A stretch of DNA of 64,000 bases from Alteromonas sp. M12. GTDB lineage: Bacteria > Pseudomonadota > Gammaproteobacteria > Enterobacterales > Alteromonadaceae. Shown piece by piece: positions 20,054 to 30,145 of the stretch (positions are counted from its first letter, which is position 1; each line of letters begins with the position of its first letter). The notes under the pieces are model-generated. The model was not told the origin of the DNA. It did not search any database and saw only the letters and a list, made by a program, of their open reading frames with translations. A program made the position numbers and the translations under genes. The stretch is taken from NCBI RefSeq assembly GCF_037478005.1, contig NZ_CP144164.1, positions 2,232,001 through 2,296,000 of the forward strand, read 5' to 3'.

Positions 20054-21502
20054 ATGCAAATTAGTTGTTTTAAAGCGTACGATATTCGCGGCAAGTTGTT
20101 GCAACAGTTGGACGAAAATGTTGCCTATCGTATTGGTCGAGCTTATGCCGAATACCTAAAAGCTAAAGACGTGGTGGTTGGTGGAGATGTTCGTCATACC
20201 TCTGCGCCATTAAAGTTAGCACTTAGCGCCGGTTTAGTTGATGGCGGGGCAAACGTTATTGACCTTGGGATGACAGGGACCGAAGAAATTTACTTCGCCA
20301 CTAAACATTTAAAAGTGGATGGCGGAATCGAAGTTACCGCCAGTCATAACCCCATTGATTATAATGGTATGAAATTAGTCAAAAGCGAATCTCGTCCAAT
20401 CAGCGGTGATACTGGCTTATTTGCAATAAAAGATATTGCAGAACAATATGAGCAGGCCATTGTCGATGAGCGTTTAAACTTTTTTTCGGATAAGCGCTGT
20501 AGCGACGACGCATTTTTAAAGGGGCAGGGTAGTGTTTCAACAGAAAAGCTTGCCACTTCAGGAAAGTATTCTCAACGTACCTGTTTACCCGCTTATGTTG
20601 AACATATGTTGTCTTACGTTGATTTGAAAAACTTTAAGCCTTTAAAACTAGTTGTAAATGCGGGTAACGGTGCGGCAGGAAAAGCGTTAGATGCCATTGA
20701 ACAACAACTCAAAGAGCTAAATGTTGCCATTGAATTTATCAAAGTTCATCATCAACCAGATGGTGACTTTCCAAATGGTATACCAAATCCATTATTACCA
20801 GAAAGCCGAGCGGATACTGCCGATGCCGTCATCGCCCACAAAGCTGACATGGGTATCGCTTGGGATGGCGACTTTGACCGTTGCTTCTTGTTTGATGAAA
20901 AAGGTGACTTTGTTGAAGGTTATTACATTGTAGGTTTGTTAGCTAAAGCATTTTTAGATAAAAATGCAGACAGTAAAATCATCTATGATCCGCGTGTTTA
21001 TTGGAATACCGAAGATATTGTTAAAGCAGCTGGCGGGACCCCGATAAAGAGTAAAACGGGTCATGCGTTCATTAAAGAAAGAATGCGAAAAGAAGATGCT
21101 GTTTATGGCGGTGAGATGAGTGCGCATCATTATTTTCGAGACTTTGCATATTGCGATTCAGGTATGATCCCATGGTTACTCGTTGCTGAGTTAATCTGCA
21201 CAAGCTCTCAACCTTTATCTGAATTAGTTAAACAGCGAATAGCTGCTTTTCCTTCTTCGGGTGAAATTAATAGCTTGCTTGAAGACGCTGATGCTGCTTT
21301 ACAAAGAGTTATCGCAAAATATCAGCCTCTGGCTGAGGTTATTGACGATACCGATGGTGTTGGCTTGGAATTTGGCAACTGGCGATTTAATTTGCGTAAA
21401 TCGAATACAGAGCCGGTTATTCGCCTAAATGTTGAATCCTCAGGTGATATTGCCTTGATGGAGCAAAAAACAGCGGAATTATTGGAGCTCATTCGAGCTT
21501 AA
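20054..21502 (+). CDS. manB: Phosphomannomutase
   Basis: This 482-aa alpha-D-phosphohexomutase interconverts mannose-6-phosphate and mannose-1-phosphate, feeding ManC. The four family motifs are visible: the phosphoserine loop [15 protein letters not shown], metal-binding [12 protein letters not shown], sugar-binding [12 protein letters not shown] and phosphate-binding [14 protein letters not shown]. The N-terminus ([11 protein letters not shown]) and length match CpsG/ManB rather than PGM or GlmM. About 50 extra residues near positions 130-180 (through [19 protein letters not shown]) look like a lineage insertion. It is the second gene of the manCB operon and ends just before a strong terminator. 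Confidence 0.93.
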   Translation: MQISCFKAYDIRGKLLQQLDENVAYRIGRAYAEYLKAKDVVVGGDVRHTSAPLKLALSAGLVDGGANVIDLGMTGTEEIYFATKHLKVDGGIEVTASHNPIDYNGMKLVKSESRPISGDTGLFAIKDIAEQYEQAIVDERLNFFSDKRCSDDAFLKGQGSVSTEKLATSGKYSQRTCLPAYVEHMLSYVDLKNFKPLKLVVNAGNGAAGKALDAIEQQLKELNVAIEFIKVHHQPDGDFPNGIPNPLLPESRADTADAVIAHKADMGIAWDGDFDRCFLFDEKGDFVEGYYIVGLLAKAFLDKNADSKIIYDPRVYWNTEDIVKAAGGTPIKSKTGHAFIKERMRKEDAVYGGEMSAHHYFRDFAYCDSGMIPWLLVAELICTSSQPLSELVKQRIAAFPSSGEINSLLEDADAALQRVIAKYQPLAEVIDDTDGVGLEFGNWRFNLRKSNTEPVIRLNVESSGDIALMEQKTAELLELIRA

Positions 21503-21531
21503 AACCTCTTATTTTTGATAATATAAACAAC

Positions 21532-21559
21532 AAAAATAGCCCATTAGGGCTATTTTTTT
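21532..21559 (+). terminator. Intrinsic terminator after manCB
   Basis: AAAATAGCCC (21533-21542) pairs with GGGCTATTTT (21547-21556) around an ATTA loop, followed by a T run. The A tract on the other side means it may also serve the convergent DUF3429 gene on the minus strand. Confidence 0.85.
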
Positions 21560-21593
21560 ATGTTCAAAATTGTTTTGGGATTTTGAATTTTAA

Positions 21594-22019
21594 TTATTGA
21601 GACGTTTGCTGAATTAACCAAATCATCATTAAATGGCTACCAACGGTAATCGAGGTCAAGCGTATTCTTAAGGATCGATACCATACGGCCAAGGTGGAAA
21701 GTTTAAATTCGTAGAAAATAACCACAGTAAAAGCACAGGCTAAAGCAATCAGGGCTATCTTTGGAGGTAACCAAATAACACTTAACCAGGCTAAAATTGA
21801 CGGCAACATGGCAATATACAACAAGCTAATAGAACGTTCGTTATTAATTCCGTCAAACCATAACACCCCACCTAAAAACGACAGTATTATAGCGGAGTAT
21901 TGAATGAAGAAACCGACCCCTTCAAAGTAAGAAACGGTTTCCCATAGAATGAAAAAAGGCAACATGATAAATGGAATTAGGCCTGCGTACCCTAATATTT
22001 TGGCGTGGTATTTAAGCAT
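21594..22019 (-). CDS. DUF3429 family membrane protein
   Basis: This 141-aa inner-membrane protein has about five hydrophobic helices (near 8-28, 36-55, 64-82, 86-104 and 120-137). The opening HAKILGYAGLIPFIMLPFF and the central SFLGGVLWFDGI segment are what I recognise as DUF3429, a family of unknown function common in marine proteobacteria. It converges on manB across a bidirectional terminator, and its start is in a 221-bp AT-rich gap shared with the 3' end of gltA. No partner gene is evident. Confidence 0.75.
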   Translation of the reverse strand: MLKYHAKILGYAGLIPFIMLPFFILWETVSYFEGVGFFIQYSAIILSFLGGVLWFDGINNERSISLLYIAMLPSILAWLSVIWLPPKIALIALACAFTVVIFYEFKLSTLAVWYRSLRIRLTSITVGSHLMMIWLIQQTSQ

Positions 22020-22195
22020 TTTTTATCACTTATACTCGTTTTATTCGATGTTTACGTAAATTTAACTTAGCTAGTTCAATCGTTTTTCAAAAAACAATCG
22101 ATTATTTAAACTGTCAATCATTAAACATTTAGGCAACATTGTGTAAATTTATAGTTAATGCCTGTTTAGTTGTTTATTGATTGTTCAGTTTACAA

Positions 22196-22225
22196 AAAAA
22201 TAGCGCCAAAAAAGGCGCTATTTTT
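22196..22225. terminator. Terminator of gltA
   Basis: AAAAATAGCGCC pairs with GGCGCTATTTTT around an AAAAAA loop, 16 bp beyond the gltA stop. With A and T tracts on both flanks it can work in either direction; gltA on the minus strand is the obvious user. Confidence 0.85.
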
Positions 22226-22240
22226 GAACATAACTAAAAG

Positions 22241-23521
22241 TTATTTTTTAATTGGGGTGTATTTTCTTAAGTTCTCACCAGTATAAAGCTGACGAGGACG
22301 CCCAATTTTTTGTCCAGGTTGACTAAGCATTTCATGCCAATGAGAAACCCAACCAACAGTTCTTGCTAATGCGAATATACAAGTAAACATGTTAGTAGGA
22401 ATGCCAATTGCTTTAAGAATGATACCTGAATAAAAATCCACATTCGGGAAAAGTTTCTTCTCTGCGAAATAGGGGTCGCTCAAGGCGATTTTTTCAAGTT
22501 CCATAGCTACATTTAGCAAAGGATCATCGATATTCATTTCTTCTAGCACTTCGTGACAGCTTTCACGCATAACAGTTGCACGAGGATCGTGGTTTTTATA
22601 AACACGGTGCCCGAATCCCATTAGTCTGAAAGGGTCATTCTTGTCTTTAGCGCGGTCGATAAACTCTGGAATACGGTCAACACTGCCTATTTCTTGCAGC
22701 ATGTTTAAGCAAGCTTCATTAGCTCCACCGTGAGCTGGTCCCCATAAAGATGCAACACCAGCTGCGATACACGCATATGGGTTAGCACCTGAAGAACCTG
22801 CAAGTCTTACTGTAGAAGTCGATGCATTTTGCTCGTGGTCAGCATGCAGCGTAAAGATACGATCCATAGCTTTAGCAACAGCAGGGCTGATTTTGTAATC
22901 TTCAGCTGGTACAGAAAACATCATGTTTAAGAAGTTTTCTGCATAACTTAGATCATTTCGAGGATAAACAAAGGGTTGACCAACATTATATTTGTAACAC
23001 ATGGCTACTAAAGTAGGCATTTTAGCGATTAAGCGATATGCACTACGAAGACGTTGTTCAGGATCTGAAATATCTAAATCATCATGATAGAAGCTAGAAA
23101 GTGCGCCTACTGTTCCACATAACATGGCCATAGGATGCGCGTCTCTGCGGAAACCTCTAAAGAAATTTGTTAATTGATCGTGAACCAATGTGTGACGTGT
23201 AATAGTGTTTTTGAAATCAGCATATTCTTCTGAAGTTGGCGTTTTGTCGTGTAACAACATATAACAAACTTCAATATAATCAGCGTCTCTGGCAAGCTCT
23301 TCGATTGAATAACCTCTATGAAGCAATACGCCTTTAGCTCCATCAATAAACGTGATGGATGATTCGCAAGAACCAGTAGCCATAAAACCAGGGTCAAAAG
23401 TGAAGTAACCGCTAGAGCCTAAAGCTCGAACATCTATTACGTCGTTCCCAGCAGTTCCCGAAAGTACCGGAAGTTCTACCTCTTTGTCGCCTACCTTTAA
23501 AATGGCTTTAGTTTCTGCCAT
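22241..23521 (-). CDS. gltA: Citrate synthase, type II (hexameric, NADH-sensitive class)
   Basis: This 426-aa enzyme condenses oxaloacetate and acetyl-CoA to citrate and CoA. Typical type II motifs are [20 protein letters not shown], the active-site [44 protein letters not shown] (catalytic His) and [10 protein letters not shown] (catalytic Asp). The length equals that of E. coli GltA (427). The N-terminal beta domain characteristic of the hexameric allosteric enzymes is present ([20 protein letters not shown]). It has an AAGGAG ribosome-binding site 8 nt upstream of the ATG and is divergent from sdhCDAB, the same arrangement as in E. coli. Confidence 0.97.
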   Translation of the reverse strand: MAETKAILKVGDKEVELPVLSGTAGNDVIDVRALGSSGYFTFDPGFMATGSCESSITFIDGAKGVLLHRGYSIEELARDADYIEVCYMLLHDKTPTSEEYADFKNTITRHTLVHDQLTNFFRGFRRDAHPMAMLCGTVGALSSFYHDDLDISDPEQRLRSAYRLIAKMPTLVAMCYKYNVGQPFVYPRNDLSYAENFLNMMFSVPAEDYKISPAVAKAMDRIFTLHADHEQNASTSTVRLAGSSGANPYACIAAGVASLWGPAHGGANEACLNMLQEIGSVDRIPEFIDRAKDKNDPFRLMGFGHRVYKNHDPRATVMRESCHEVLEEMNIDDPLLNVAMELEKIALSDPYFAEKKLFPNVDFYSGIILKAIGIPTNMFTCIFALARTVGWVSHWHEMLSQPGQKIGRPRQLYTGENLRKYTPIKK

Positions 23522-23599
23522 AAGATGTTCTCCTTAGACTAAGTTCTTAAACTGTTATAAATATCTTAAATAATAACAGCCATGAAAAAAAGTGTGCTA

Positions 23600-23628
23600 T
23601 TTGTACTTAGAAAGTTGCTGCAAGTCAA
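23600..23628 (-). promoter_or_regulatory. Predicted sigma-70 promoter of gltA
   Basis: On the minus strand TTGACT (complement 23623-23628) and TACAAA (complement 23600-23605) are separated by exactly 17 bp, giving a leader of about 70 nt. A perfect 7-bp inverted repeat, CTGTTAT/ATAACAG (23552-23579), falls in the leader. Confidence 0.5.
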
Positions 23629-23729
23629 TTTTAATACATGAATGTTTAATATTTATTCTCATAATGTATTCAGAATACCTATTAATATCGAAAACTTTGA
23701 ATAAACAGTTTTTTTATCTAGAACAAAAA

Positions 23730-23758
23730 TTGTAATTAAGCTCAACGCTGGATATACT
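23730..23758 (+). promoter_or_regulatory. Predicted sigma-70 promoter of sdhCDAB
   Basis: TTGTAA (23730-23735) and TATACT (23753-23758) are 17 bp apart on the plus strand, about 170 bp upstream of sdhC. A second weaker promoter nearer the gene is possible because TATACA occurs at 23863-23868. Confidence 0.5.
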
Positions 23759-23790
23759 TTGTGCCACTAAATGAAAAAAAACGCTTAGTT

Positions 23791-23844
23791 GTTAAAGGTT
23801 TAATAGTTAATTAACAAAGTGTTAACAGTTGAACTTGTTCAACT
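23791..23844. promoter_or_regulatory. Repeat and palindrome cluster upstream of sdhC, putative operators
   Basis: GTTAA recurs at 23791, 23806 and 23821, exactly 15 bp apart, and is followed by AGTTGAACTTGTTCAACT (23827-23844), two perfect 8-bp arms around a TT spacer. GTTAATTAAC at 23806-23815 is itself palindromic. The GTTAA repeats recall ArcA-type direct repeats, but the spacing differs from the usual 10-11 bp, so the regulator is unknown. Confidence 0.4.
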
Positions 23845-23924
23845 CAGTTTTCGTTTATGCACTATACAATAAAATAACTTTAAATAAATGCGTCAAACCT
23901 CAACAATGATTACAGGCACATAAA

Positions 23925-24299
23925 GTGAAAAAACAAAGACCAGTCAATCTGCAACTCAATACGATAAGTTTTCCCCCTTCAGCTATAGTTTCTATTTTAC
24001 ATCGGGCAACCGGTGTCGCAATGTTCTTCGCTCTGATTTTCGTAATCTGGGCTTGGGCTGTATCTGTATCTTCCCTTGATGGGTTTAATACAGTGCAAGA
24101 AGTTATGGCAGGGCCCCTTGGTAAATTCGTGGCTATCGGTACTTTATCCGCATTGACCTATCATATCCTTGGCGGTATCCGTCACGTGATTATGGACATG
24201 GGTCATTGGGAAGAAATTCAGTCAGGTAATTTAAGCGCACAAGCCACTATTGGTTTGTGGGTGTTAGTGACTATCGTTATAGGAGTGATATTGTGGTAA
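23925..24299 (+). CDS. sdhC: Succinate dehydrogenase cytochrome b556 subunit
   Basis: This 124-aa membrane anchor of complex II has three transmembrane helices. It helps bind heme b and ubiquinone. The quinone-site SILHRATGVAMFF segment and the heme-ligand region HILGGIRHVIMDMGHWEE are present, matching E. coli SdhC Ser27/Arg31 and His84. The start is a GTG at 23925 (KKQRPVNLQLNTISFPPSA follows), consistent with family N-termini. It is the first gene of sdhCDAB, overlaps sdhD by 7 bp and is divergent from gltA. Confidence 0.95.
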   Translation: MKKQRPVNLQLNTISFPPSAIVSILHRATGVAMFFALIFVIWAWAVSVSSLDGFNTVQEVMAGPLGKFVAIGTLSALTYHILGGIRHVIMDMGHWEEIQSGNLSAQATIGLWVLVTIVIGVILW

Positions 24300-24643
24300 C
24301 GGAACAAGCGAGTTTGAAACGTAATGGAGTGCAAGATTTTGTTACTCTGCGTGCTACGGCACTTATCATTACCTTATTTTCTTTTTACATGACATATTTC
24401 TTTATCGCCACTCCTGTGGTGACTTTTGAAGTATGGAGAGATTTGTTCTCTAGCATATTTATGAAAGTTTTCACTTTCATTACGCTAGTCGCAATTATGT
24501 ACCATGTAAGAATTGGTCTATGGCAAGTTTTAACCGATTATGTCAAGGCTCCAGGTTTAAGAGCAACGTTACAATATGTACTTAACATTATTGCTTTTGT
24601 TTATGTTGCAGTTGGTTTATTTGTTTTGTGGGGTGTGAAGTGA
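24293..24643 (+). CDS. sdhD: Succinate dehydrogenase hydrophobic membrane anchor subunit
   Basis: This is the second membrane anchor of complex II, 116 aa with three helices. The heme ligand and quinone-site motif is [16 protein letters not shown], equivalent to His71 and Tyr83 in E. coli. The reading frame is open further upstream (to 24257), but I place the start at the GTG at 24293: AGGAG lies 7 nt upstream and the protein then begins [16 protein letters not shown], as in the family. This overlaps the sdhC stop by 7 bp and so suggests translational coupling. Confidence 0.93.
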   Translation: MVTEQASLKRNGVQDFVTLRATALIITLFSFYMTYFFIATPVVTFEVWRDLFSSIFMKVFTFITLVAIMYHVRIGLWQVLTDYVKAPGLRATLQYVLNIIAFVYVAVGLFVLWGVK

Positions 24644-26409
24644 GTATTCCGGTTCATGAGTTCGATGCAGTAGTAGTAGGAGCTGGCGGCGCTGGAATGC
24701 GAGCAGCTTTACAAATTTCTCAATCAGGCAAGTCCTGTGCGTTACTTTCAAAAGTGTTTCCAACACGTTCACATACAGTGTCTGCCCAAGGCGGAATCAC
24801 TGTAGCCTTAGGAAACGCCCATGAAGATAACTGGGAATGGCACATGTACGATACGGTTAAAGGTTCTGATTATATCGGTGACCAAGACGCTATCGAATAT
24901 ATGTGTAAGACTGGTCCTGAAGCGATCATTGAAATGGAAAATATGGGTTTGCCATTTTCTCGTTTTGAAGACGGTCGCATTTATCAACGTCCTTTCGGTG
25001 GTCAATCTCAAAACTTCGGCGGTGAGCAAGGCGCTCGTACAGCTGCAGCGGCTGACCGTACAGGCCACGCATTATTGCACTTGCTTTATCAGCAAAATGT
25101 TAAAAATAAAACAAAAGTATTCAGTGAATGGTATGCCCTTGATCTCGTCAAAAACCAAAATGGTGATGTAGTCGGTTGTACTGCTATTGACATTGAAAGT
25201 GGTGAAGTCGTTTACTTTAAATCTAAAGCGGTAGTATTGGCTACCGGTGGTGCAGGGCGTATATACGCTTCAACCACTAATGCACACATTAATACTGGCG
25301 ACGGTGTTGGTATGGCATTAAGAGCTGGTGTTCCAGTTCAAGATATGGAAATGTGGCAGTTCCACCCAACAGGTATAGCCGGTGCTGGTACGCTAGTAAC
25401 CGAAGGTTGCCGTGGTGAAGGTGGATACCTCCTTAATAAAGACGGTGAGCGTTTCATGGAACGTTATGCACCAAATGCTAAAGATTTGGCTGGTCGTGAC
25501 GTTGTTGCCCGTTCAATGATGACTGAGATTCGTGAAGGTCGCGGATGTGAAGGTCCTTGGGGTACGCATATTAAACTTAAACTAGATCACCTAGGTAAAG
25601 ACGTTCTAGAATCTAGATTACCAGGTATCCTTGAGTTGTCTCGTACGTTTGCACACGTGGATCCAGTTAAAGAGCCAATTCCAGTTATTCCAACTTGTCA
25701 TTATATGATGGGTGGTATTCCAACTAATGTTGATGGCCAAGCTATCAGCATCGATAAAGATGGCAACGAAAAACCAATTGGTGGGTTGTTTGCCTGTGGT
25801 GAGATTGCATGTGTATCTGTCCACGGTGCAAACCGTCTTGGTGGAAACTCGCTATTAGACTTGGTTGTATTCGGTCGTGCCACTGGTCTTCACCTTGGTG
25901 AAGCTATCGATAAGATTGATTTTGCTGAAGCATCGCAAACTGATGTTGAAGAAGCGCTGGTTCGTTTCAATCGCTGGGAAAGCTCAGAAGTTGGTAAAGG
26001 CGAAGATCCAGTACAAATTAAGAAAGACTTACAGCAATGTATGCAGCTTAATTTCTCTGTATTCCGTGAAGGTGATGCGATGGCCGAAGGTCTTGCTGAA
26101 TTGAAAGAAATTAGAGAAAGATTGAAATTCGCTCGTTTAGATGACAAGAGTAGCGATTTCAACACTCAACGTATTGAGTGTCTTGAACTAGATAACTTAA
26201 TGGAAACTGCATTTAGTACGGCAGTTGCAGCGAACTTTAGAACGGAAAGTCGTGGTGCTCATAGCCGATTCGATTATCCTGACCGTGATGATTCACAGTG
26301 GTTATGTCACTCTGTTTATTTACCAGAGTCAGAATCAATGCTTAAACGTGATGTGAACATGACACCTAAATTACGCGAAGCATTTCCACCTAAAGCTAGA
26401 ACTTATTAA
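24640..26409 (+). CDS. sdhA: Succinate dehydrogenase flavoprotein subunit
   Basis: This is the catalytic subunit of complex II and oxidises succinate to fumarate. With the GTG start at 24640 (GTGA overlap with the sdhD stop) it is 589 aa, essentially the E. coli length (588), and the covalent-FAD histidine falls at residue 45 ([10 protein letters not shown]) as in E. coli. Other landmarks are the dinucleotide fold [34 protein letters not shown], the active-site arginine in [19 protein letters not shown] and [19 protein letters not shown]. The longer open frame from 24628 would add only four residues and is less likely. Confidence 0.97.
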   Translation: MSIPVHEFDAVVVGAGGAGMRAALQISQSGKSCALLSKVFPTRSHTVSAQGGITVALGNAHEDNWEWHMYDTVKGSDYIGDQDAIEYMCKTGPEAIIEMENMGLPFSRFEDGRIYQRPFGGQSQNFGGEQGARTAAAADRTGHALLHLLYQQNVKNKTKVFSEWYALDLVKNQNGDVVGCTAIDIESGEVVYFKSKAVVLATGGAGRIYASTTNAHINTGDGVGMALRAGVPVQDMEMWQFHPTGIAGAGTLVTEGCRGEGGYLLNKDGERFMERYAPNAKDLAGRDVVARSMMTEIREGRGCEGPWGTHIKLKLDHLGKDVLESRLPGILELSRTFAHVDPVKEPIPVIPTCHYMMGGIPTNVDGQAISIDKDGNEKPIGGLFACGEIACVSVHGANRLGGNSLLDLVVFGRATGLHLGEAIDKIDFAEASQTDVEEALVRFNRWESSEVGKGEDPVQIKKDLQQCMQLNFSVFREGDAMAEGLAELKEIRERLKFARLDDKSSDFNTQRIECLELDNLMETAFSTAVAANFRTESRGAHSRFDYPDRDDSQWLCHSVYLPESESMLKRDVNMTPKLREAFPPKARTY

Positions 26410-26423
26410 TTGGAGTAACGAAG

Positions 26424-27134
26424 ATGAATCTTTCTTTCTCAATATATCGTTACAACCCGGATGTTGATAACGCACCACGCATGCAAGAATACTCGCTTGA
26501 AGTGGAAGAAGGGCAAGATATGATGGTGCTTGATGCGCTTATCGCCCTTAAAGAACAAGATCCTACGTTGTCATTCCGTCGCTCATGCCGTGAAGGTGTT
26601 TGTGGTTCTGATGGCGTAAATATGAATGGTAAAAATGGTTTGGCATGTATCACGCCGCTTTCCGCTTTAGGAAAAGGTAAAATTGTGGTTCGTCCATTAC
26701 CTGGTTTACCAGTCGTACGTGATCTGGTCGTTGACATGAGTCAGTTCTATACGCAATATGAAAAAATTAAACCATTTTTGATCAATGACGACAATCATCC
26801 GCCAGCCCGTGAACATCTTCAACTTCCTGAAGAGCGTGCTAAGCTGGATGGCTTATATGAATGTATTCTATGTGCATGTTGTTCTACATCATGTCCGTCA
26901 TTTTGGTGGAACCCTGACAAGTTCATTGGACCTGCTGGATTACTGCATGCTTATCGATTCCTAATTGATAGTCGTGACACAGCAACTGATGCTAGACTAA
27001 GTGATTTGGACGACGCTTTTAGCGTGTTCCGTTGTCACGGTATAATGAACTGCGTTAGTGTTTGTCCCAAAGGACTAAACCCGACGAAAGCCATCGGCCA
27101 TATCAAGTCGATGCTACTACAACGGGCTGTTTAG
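26424..27134 (+). CDS. sdhB: Succinate dehydrogenase iron-sulfur subunit
   Basis: This 236-aa subunit (E. coli 238) carries electrons from FAD to quinone. Its three cluster motifs are intact: the [2Fe-2S] SCREGVCGSDGVNMNG and NGLAC, the [4Fe-4S] CILCACCSTSCPSFWWNPD, and the [3Fe-4S] CHGIMNCVSVCPKGLNPTKA. It sits 14 bp after sdhA with a GGAG ribosome-binding site and closes the sdhCDAB operon. A strong terminator follows, so sucA probably has its own promoter. Confidence 0.97.
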   Translation: MNLSFSIYRYNPDVDNAPRMQEYSLEVEEGQDMMVLDALIALKEQDPTLSFRRSCREGVCGSDGVNMNGKNGLACITPLSALGKGKIVVRPLPGLPVVRDLVVDMSQFYTQYEKIKPFLINDDNHPPAREHLQLPEERAKLDGLYECILCACCSTSCPSFWWNPDKFIGPAGLLHAYRFLIDSRDTATDARLSDLDDAFSVFRCHGIMNCVSVCPKGLNPTKAIGHIKSMLLQRAV

Positions 27135-27180
27135 TTTAGTCATTTAACACCAGTGGTGTTATTCGTGACAGCAAGTCTAA

Positions 27181-27210
27181 ATAGCCATCCTTTGCAGGAT
27201 GGCTTTTTTA
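27181..27210 (+). terminator. Intrinsic terminator between sdhB and sucA
   Basis: AGCCATCC (27183-27190) pairs with GGATGGCT (27197-27204), followed by six T. A second small dyad, AACACCA/TGGTGTT (27146-27160), precedes it. This separates sdh from suc, which are co-transcribed in E. coli. Confidence 0.8.
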
Positions 27211-27310
27211 CTTAAAAAATCAAACCTTTTAGGTTTATTTACTTTTATTTTTTGGATATTTACGCATACTAGATATCCGGTTGTTAGCCTTACTTTTTAA
27301 AGGGACAATA

Positions 27311-30133
27311 ATGCAACAAAGCGTGATGAAAGCATGGTGGGATTCTTCACACATGGCTGGCGGCAACGCTGCTTATATAGAAGAACTCTACGAAACATTT
27401 TTGGAAGACCCCAACAGTGTTTCAGAGCAGTGGCGAAGTATTTTCGAAAGCCTGCCTAAAGTAGAAGGCGTTGAATTAGATACCAACCATTCTTTAATTA
27501 GAGAACAATTTAAAGCGTTGGCAGCACTAGGCCCAGCGGCTAGAGCAACTAGCAGTGCACCTTCAAAAACTTCAACAAGTGATGATAAGCAAGTCAAAGT
27601 ACTCCAGCTTATTAATGCCTATCGATTTAGAGGGCATCAACATGCCAATTTAGATCCATTGGATTTATGGAAGCAGCCTAGAGTTCGCGACTTAGAATTA
27701 TCTCATCATAATTTGACCGAAAAAGATTTCGACACACATTTTAATGTGGGGTCTTATGCAATTGGTCAAGAAACGATGACATTGAAGGATTTATTCACTT
27801 CTTTAAATAGAACCTATTGTGGTTCTATTGGTTCTGAATATATGCACATAACGGATACCGAACAAAAACGTTGGTTACAACAACGTATCGAATCGGTACA
27901 GGCAAAACCTGAAATTAGTCGTGATGAAAAAATCAATATTCTTAAAGGCTTAGTTGCTGCAGATGGTATGGAAAAATACCTAGGTGCTAAGTTCCCTGGA
28001 GCTAAACGCTTTTCGTTAGAAGGCGGCGATGCTTTAGTACCTATGCTCAAAGGGTTAATCAACCACGCGGGTGAAAGTGGCGCTAAAGAAGTTGTTATTG
28101 GTATGGCTCACCGTGGACGATTAAACGTACTTGTGAACGTTTTAGGAAAAAATCCATCAGTTTTATTTGATGAGTTTTCCGGTAAACACGATGAATCGCT
28201 TGGCGCTGGTGATGTTAAATATCACGCTGGTTTTTCGTCTGATTTCGCAACCGGCGGTGGCAACGTTCATTTAGCGTTGGCATTTAACCCTTCACATTTG
28301 GAAATCGTAAACCCAGTTGTTATCGGTTCAGTAAGAGCGCGACTTGATCGCCGCAACTGTGCTGATGGTTCTACCGTACTACCAATTACTATTCATGGTG
28401 ACTCTGCCATTGCTGGACAAGGCGTTGTGCAAGAGACATTTAATATGTCTCAGACACGGGGATTCAAAGTAGGTGGTACAGTAAGAATAGTGATAAATAA
28501 CCAAGTTGGTTTTACCACTTCTAAAACTGAAGATACTCGTTCCACTCAATATTGTACTGATATTGCGAAGATGGTTCAGGCGCCTATTTTTCACGTTAAC
28601 TCTGATGATCCTGAAGCGGTTTTATTCGTGACAAAATTAGCATTAGATTATCGCAACACATTTAAACGTGATGTGATGATTGACTTGGTATGTTATCGAC
28701 GTCATGGCCACAACGAAGCCGATGAGCCGAATGCAACTCAGCCGTTGATGTACCAAAAAATTAAAAAGCATCCTGTGCCACGCGCATTGTACGCTGATCA
28801 ATTAACGACTGAGGGCAGCATTGAAGCGCATGAAGTGGAAAAATTGGTCAGTGAATACAGAGCAGCGTTAGATCACGGTGCATGTGTTGTGCCTGAATGG
28901 CGTCCAATGACCGAGCACTCTGTTGATTGGACTCCTTACTTAGGGCACGATTGGACTGCTGAATATGACGCATCAATTGAGAAAGAAAGGTTACTTGAGC
29001 TAGGTCGCTCAATAGTTAAATATCCTGAAGAGTTCAAATTACAATCTCGGGTTAAGAAACTATATGGCGATCGTGAAGCCATGTTAAAAGAAGAAAAACT
29101 GATAGATTGGGGTATGGCAGAAAATTTGGCCTACGCTGATATAGTATCTAAAGGTACGAATATTCGTTTAACAGGGCAAGATTCAGGTCGCGGCACATTC
29201 TTCCATCGTCATGCTGTATTGCACAATCAAGTTGATGGGGCTGAGTTTATGCCTCTACAAAACATTGATGAATCTCAAGGTAAAATGGAAATCTACGACT
29301 CGGTTTTATCTGAAGCCGCAGTTGTCGCATTTGAATTTGGTTATGCAACCGCTGAACCTGGCACATTAACCATATGGGAAGCACAATTTGGTGATTTTGC
29401 CAACGGTGCGCAAGTGGTTATTGATCAGTTTTTAAGTTCTGGCGAAGCTAAGTGGGGACGTTTATGTGGTCTAACATTATTGTTGCCACATGGTTATGAA
29501 GGACAAGGTCCGGAACATAGCTCAGCTAGATTAGAACGTTTTCTACAATTATGTGCAGATCACAATTGGCAAGTTTGTGTGCCTTCTACACCTGCACAGG
29601 TTTACAATATGATCAGACGTCAAGCTATTCGTCCGATGCGTAGACCTCTAATCGTGATGTCACCAAAATCACTTTTACGTCATCCTTTGGCTGTTTCTAG
29701 TTTTGATGAATTGACCGATGGTATCTTCCATAATGTCATTGACGAAATTGATGAAATTAAGCCAGCTGACGTTAAGCGTGTTGTGATGTGTTCAGGTAAA
29801 GTATATTACGATTTGTTAGAACAACGTCGTAAAAATGAACAACACGATGTGGCTATAGTCAGAATTGAGCAACTTTACCCATTCCCAAGTGAGGAAATGG
29901 TGGCAAACATAACCAAGAAATACGCACATGTAAAAGATTGGGTATGGTGTCAAGAAGAACCACAAAATCAGGGAGCTTGGTATTGTAGCCAGCATCATTT
30001 CTGGGCATCTATCCCAGAAGGCGCAAAATTGACCTATGCGGGTAGAACTGCATCTGCTTCTCCTGCAGTTGGCTATAACGCGGTTCACAATCAACAGCAA
30101 AAAGCGTTGGTTGATGATGCACTTACTTTATAA
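27311..30133 (+). CDS. sucA: 2-oxoglutarate dehydrogenase E1 component
   Basis: This thiamine-diphosphate enzyme decarboxylates 2-oxoglutarate and succinylates the lipoyl groups of SucB. With the ATG at 27311 (AAAGGGAC ribosome-binding site) the protein is 940 aa, against 933 in E. coli. The open frame reaches back to 27281, but that start has no ribosome-binding site. Motifs: N-terminal YIEELYETFLEDPNSVSEQW, RFRGHQHANLDPLDL, GMAHRGRLNVLVNVLGK, the ThDP/Mg region GDSAIAGQGVVQETFNMSQ with INNQVGFTTS, CYRRHGHNEADEP and LLPHGYEGQGPEHSSARLER. sucB follows after 12 bp. Confidence 0.97.
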   Translation: MQQSVMKAWWDSSHMAGGNAAYIEELYETFLEDPNSVSEQWRSIFESLPKVEGVELDTNHSLIREQFKALAALGPAARATSSAPSKTSTSDDKQVKVLQLINAYRFRGHQHANLDPLDLWKQPRVRDLELSHHNLTEKDFDTHFNVGSYAIGQETMTLKDLFTSLNRTYCGSIGSEYMHITDTEQKRWLQQRIESVQAKPEISRDEKINILKGLVAADGMEKYLGAKFPGAKRFSLEGGDALVPMLKGLINHAGESGAKEVVIGMAHRGRLNVLVNVLGKNPSVLFDEFSGKHDESLGAGDVKYHAGFSSDFATGGGNVHLALAFNPSHLEIVNPVVIGSVRARLDRRNCADGSTVLPITIHGDSAIAGQGVVQETFNMSQTRGFKVGGTVRIVINNQVGFTTSKTEDTRSTQYCTDIAKMVQAPIFHVNSDDPEAVLFVTKLALDYRNTFKRDVMIDLVCYRRHGHNEADEPNATQPLMYQKIKKHPVPRALYADQLTTEGSIEAHEVEKLVSEYRAALDHGACVVPEWRPMTEHSVDWTPYLGHDWTAEYDASIEKERLLELGRSIVKYPEEFKLQSRVKKLYGDREAMLKEEKLIDWGMAENLAYADIVSKGTNIRLTGQDSGRGTFFHRHAVLHNQVDGAEFMPLQNIDESQGKMEIYDSVLSEAAVVAFEFGYATAEPGTLTIWEAQFGDFANGAQVVIDQFLSSGEAKWGRLCGLTLLLPHGYEGQGPEHSSARLERFLQLCADHNWQVCVPSTPAQVYNMIRRQAIRPMRRPLIVMSPKSLLRHPLAVSSFDELTDGIFHNVIDEIDEIKPADVKRVVMCSGKVYYDLLEQRRKNEQHDVAIVRIEQLYPFPSEEMVANITKKYAHVKDWVWCQEEPQNQGAWYCSQHHFWASIPEGAKLTYAGRTASASPAVGYNAVHNQQQKALVDDALTL

Positions 30134-30145
30134 TTAGGAACCAGT

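Noticed and set aside
23791..23825. ArcA box interpretation of the GTTAA repeats
   Set aside because: ArcA repeats normally recur at about 10-11 bp; these are 15 bp apart, so a named regulator cannot be assigned.
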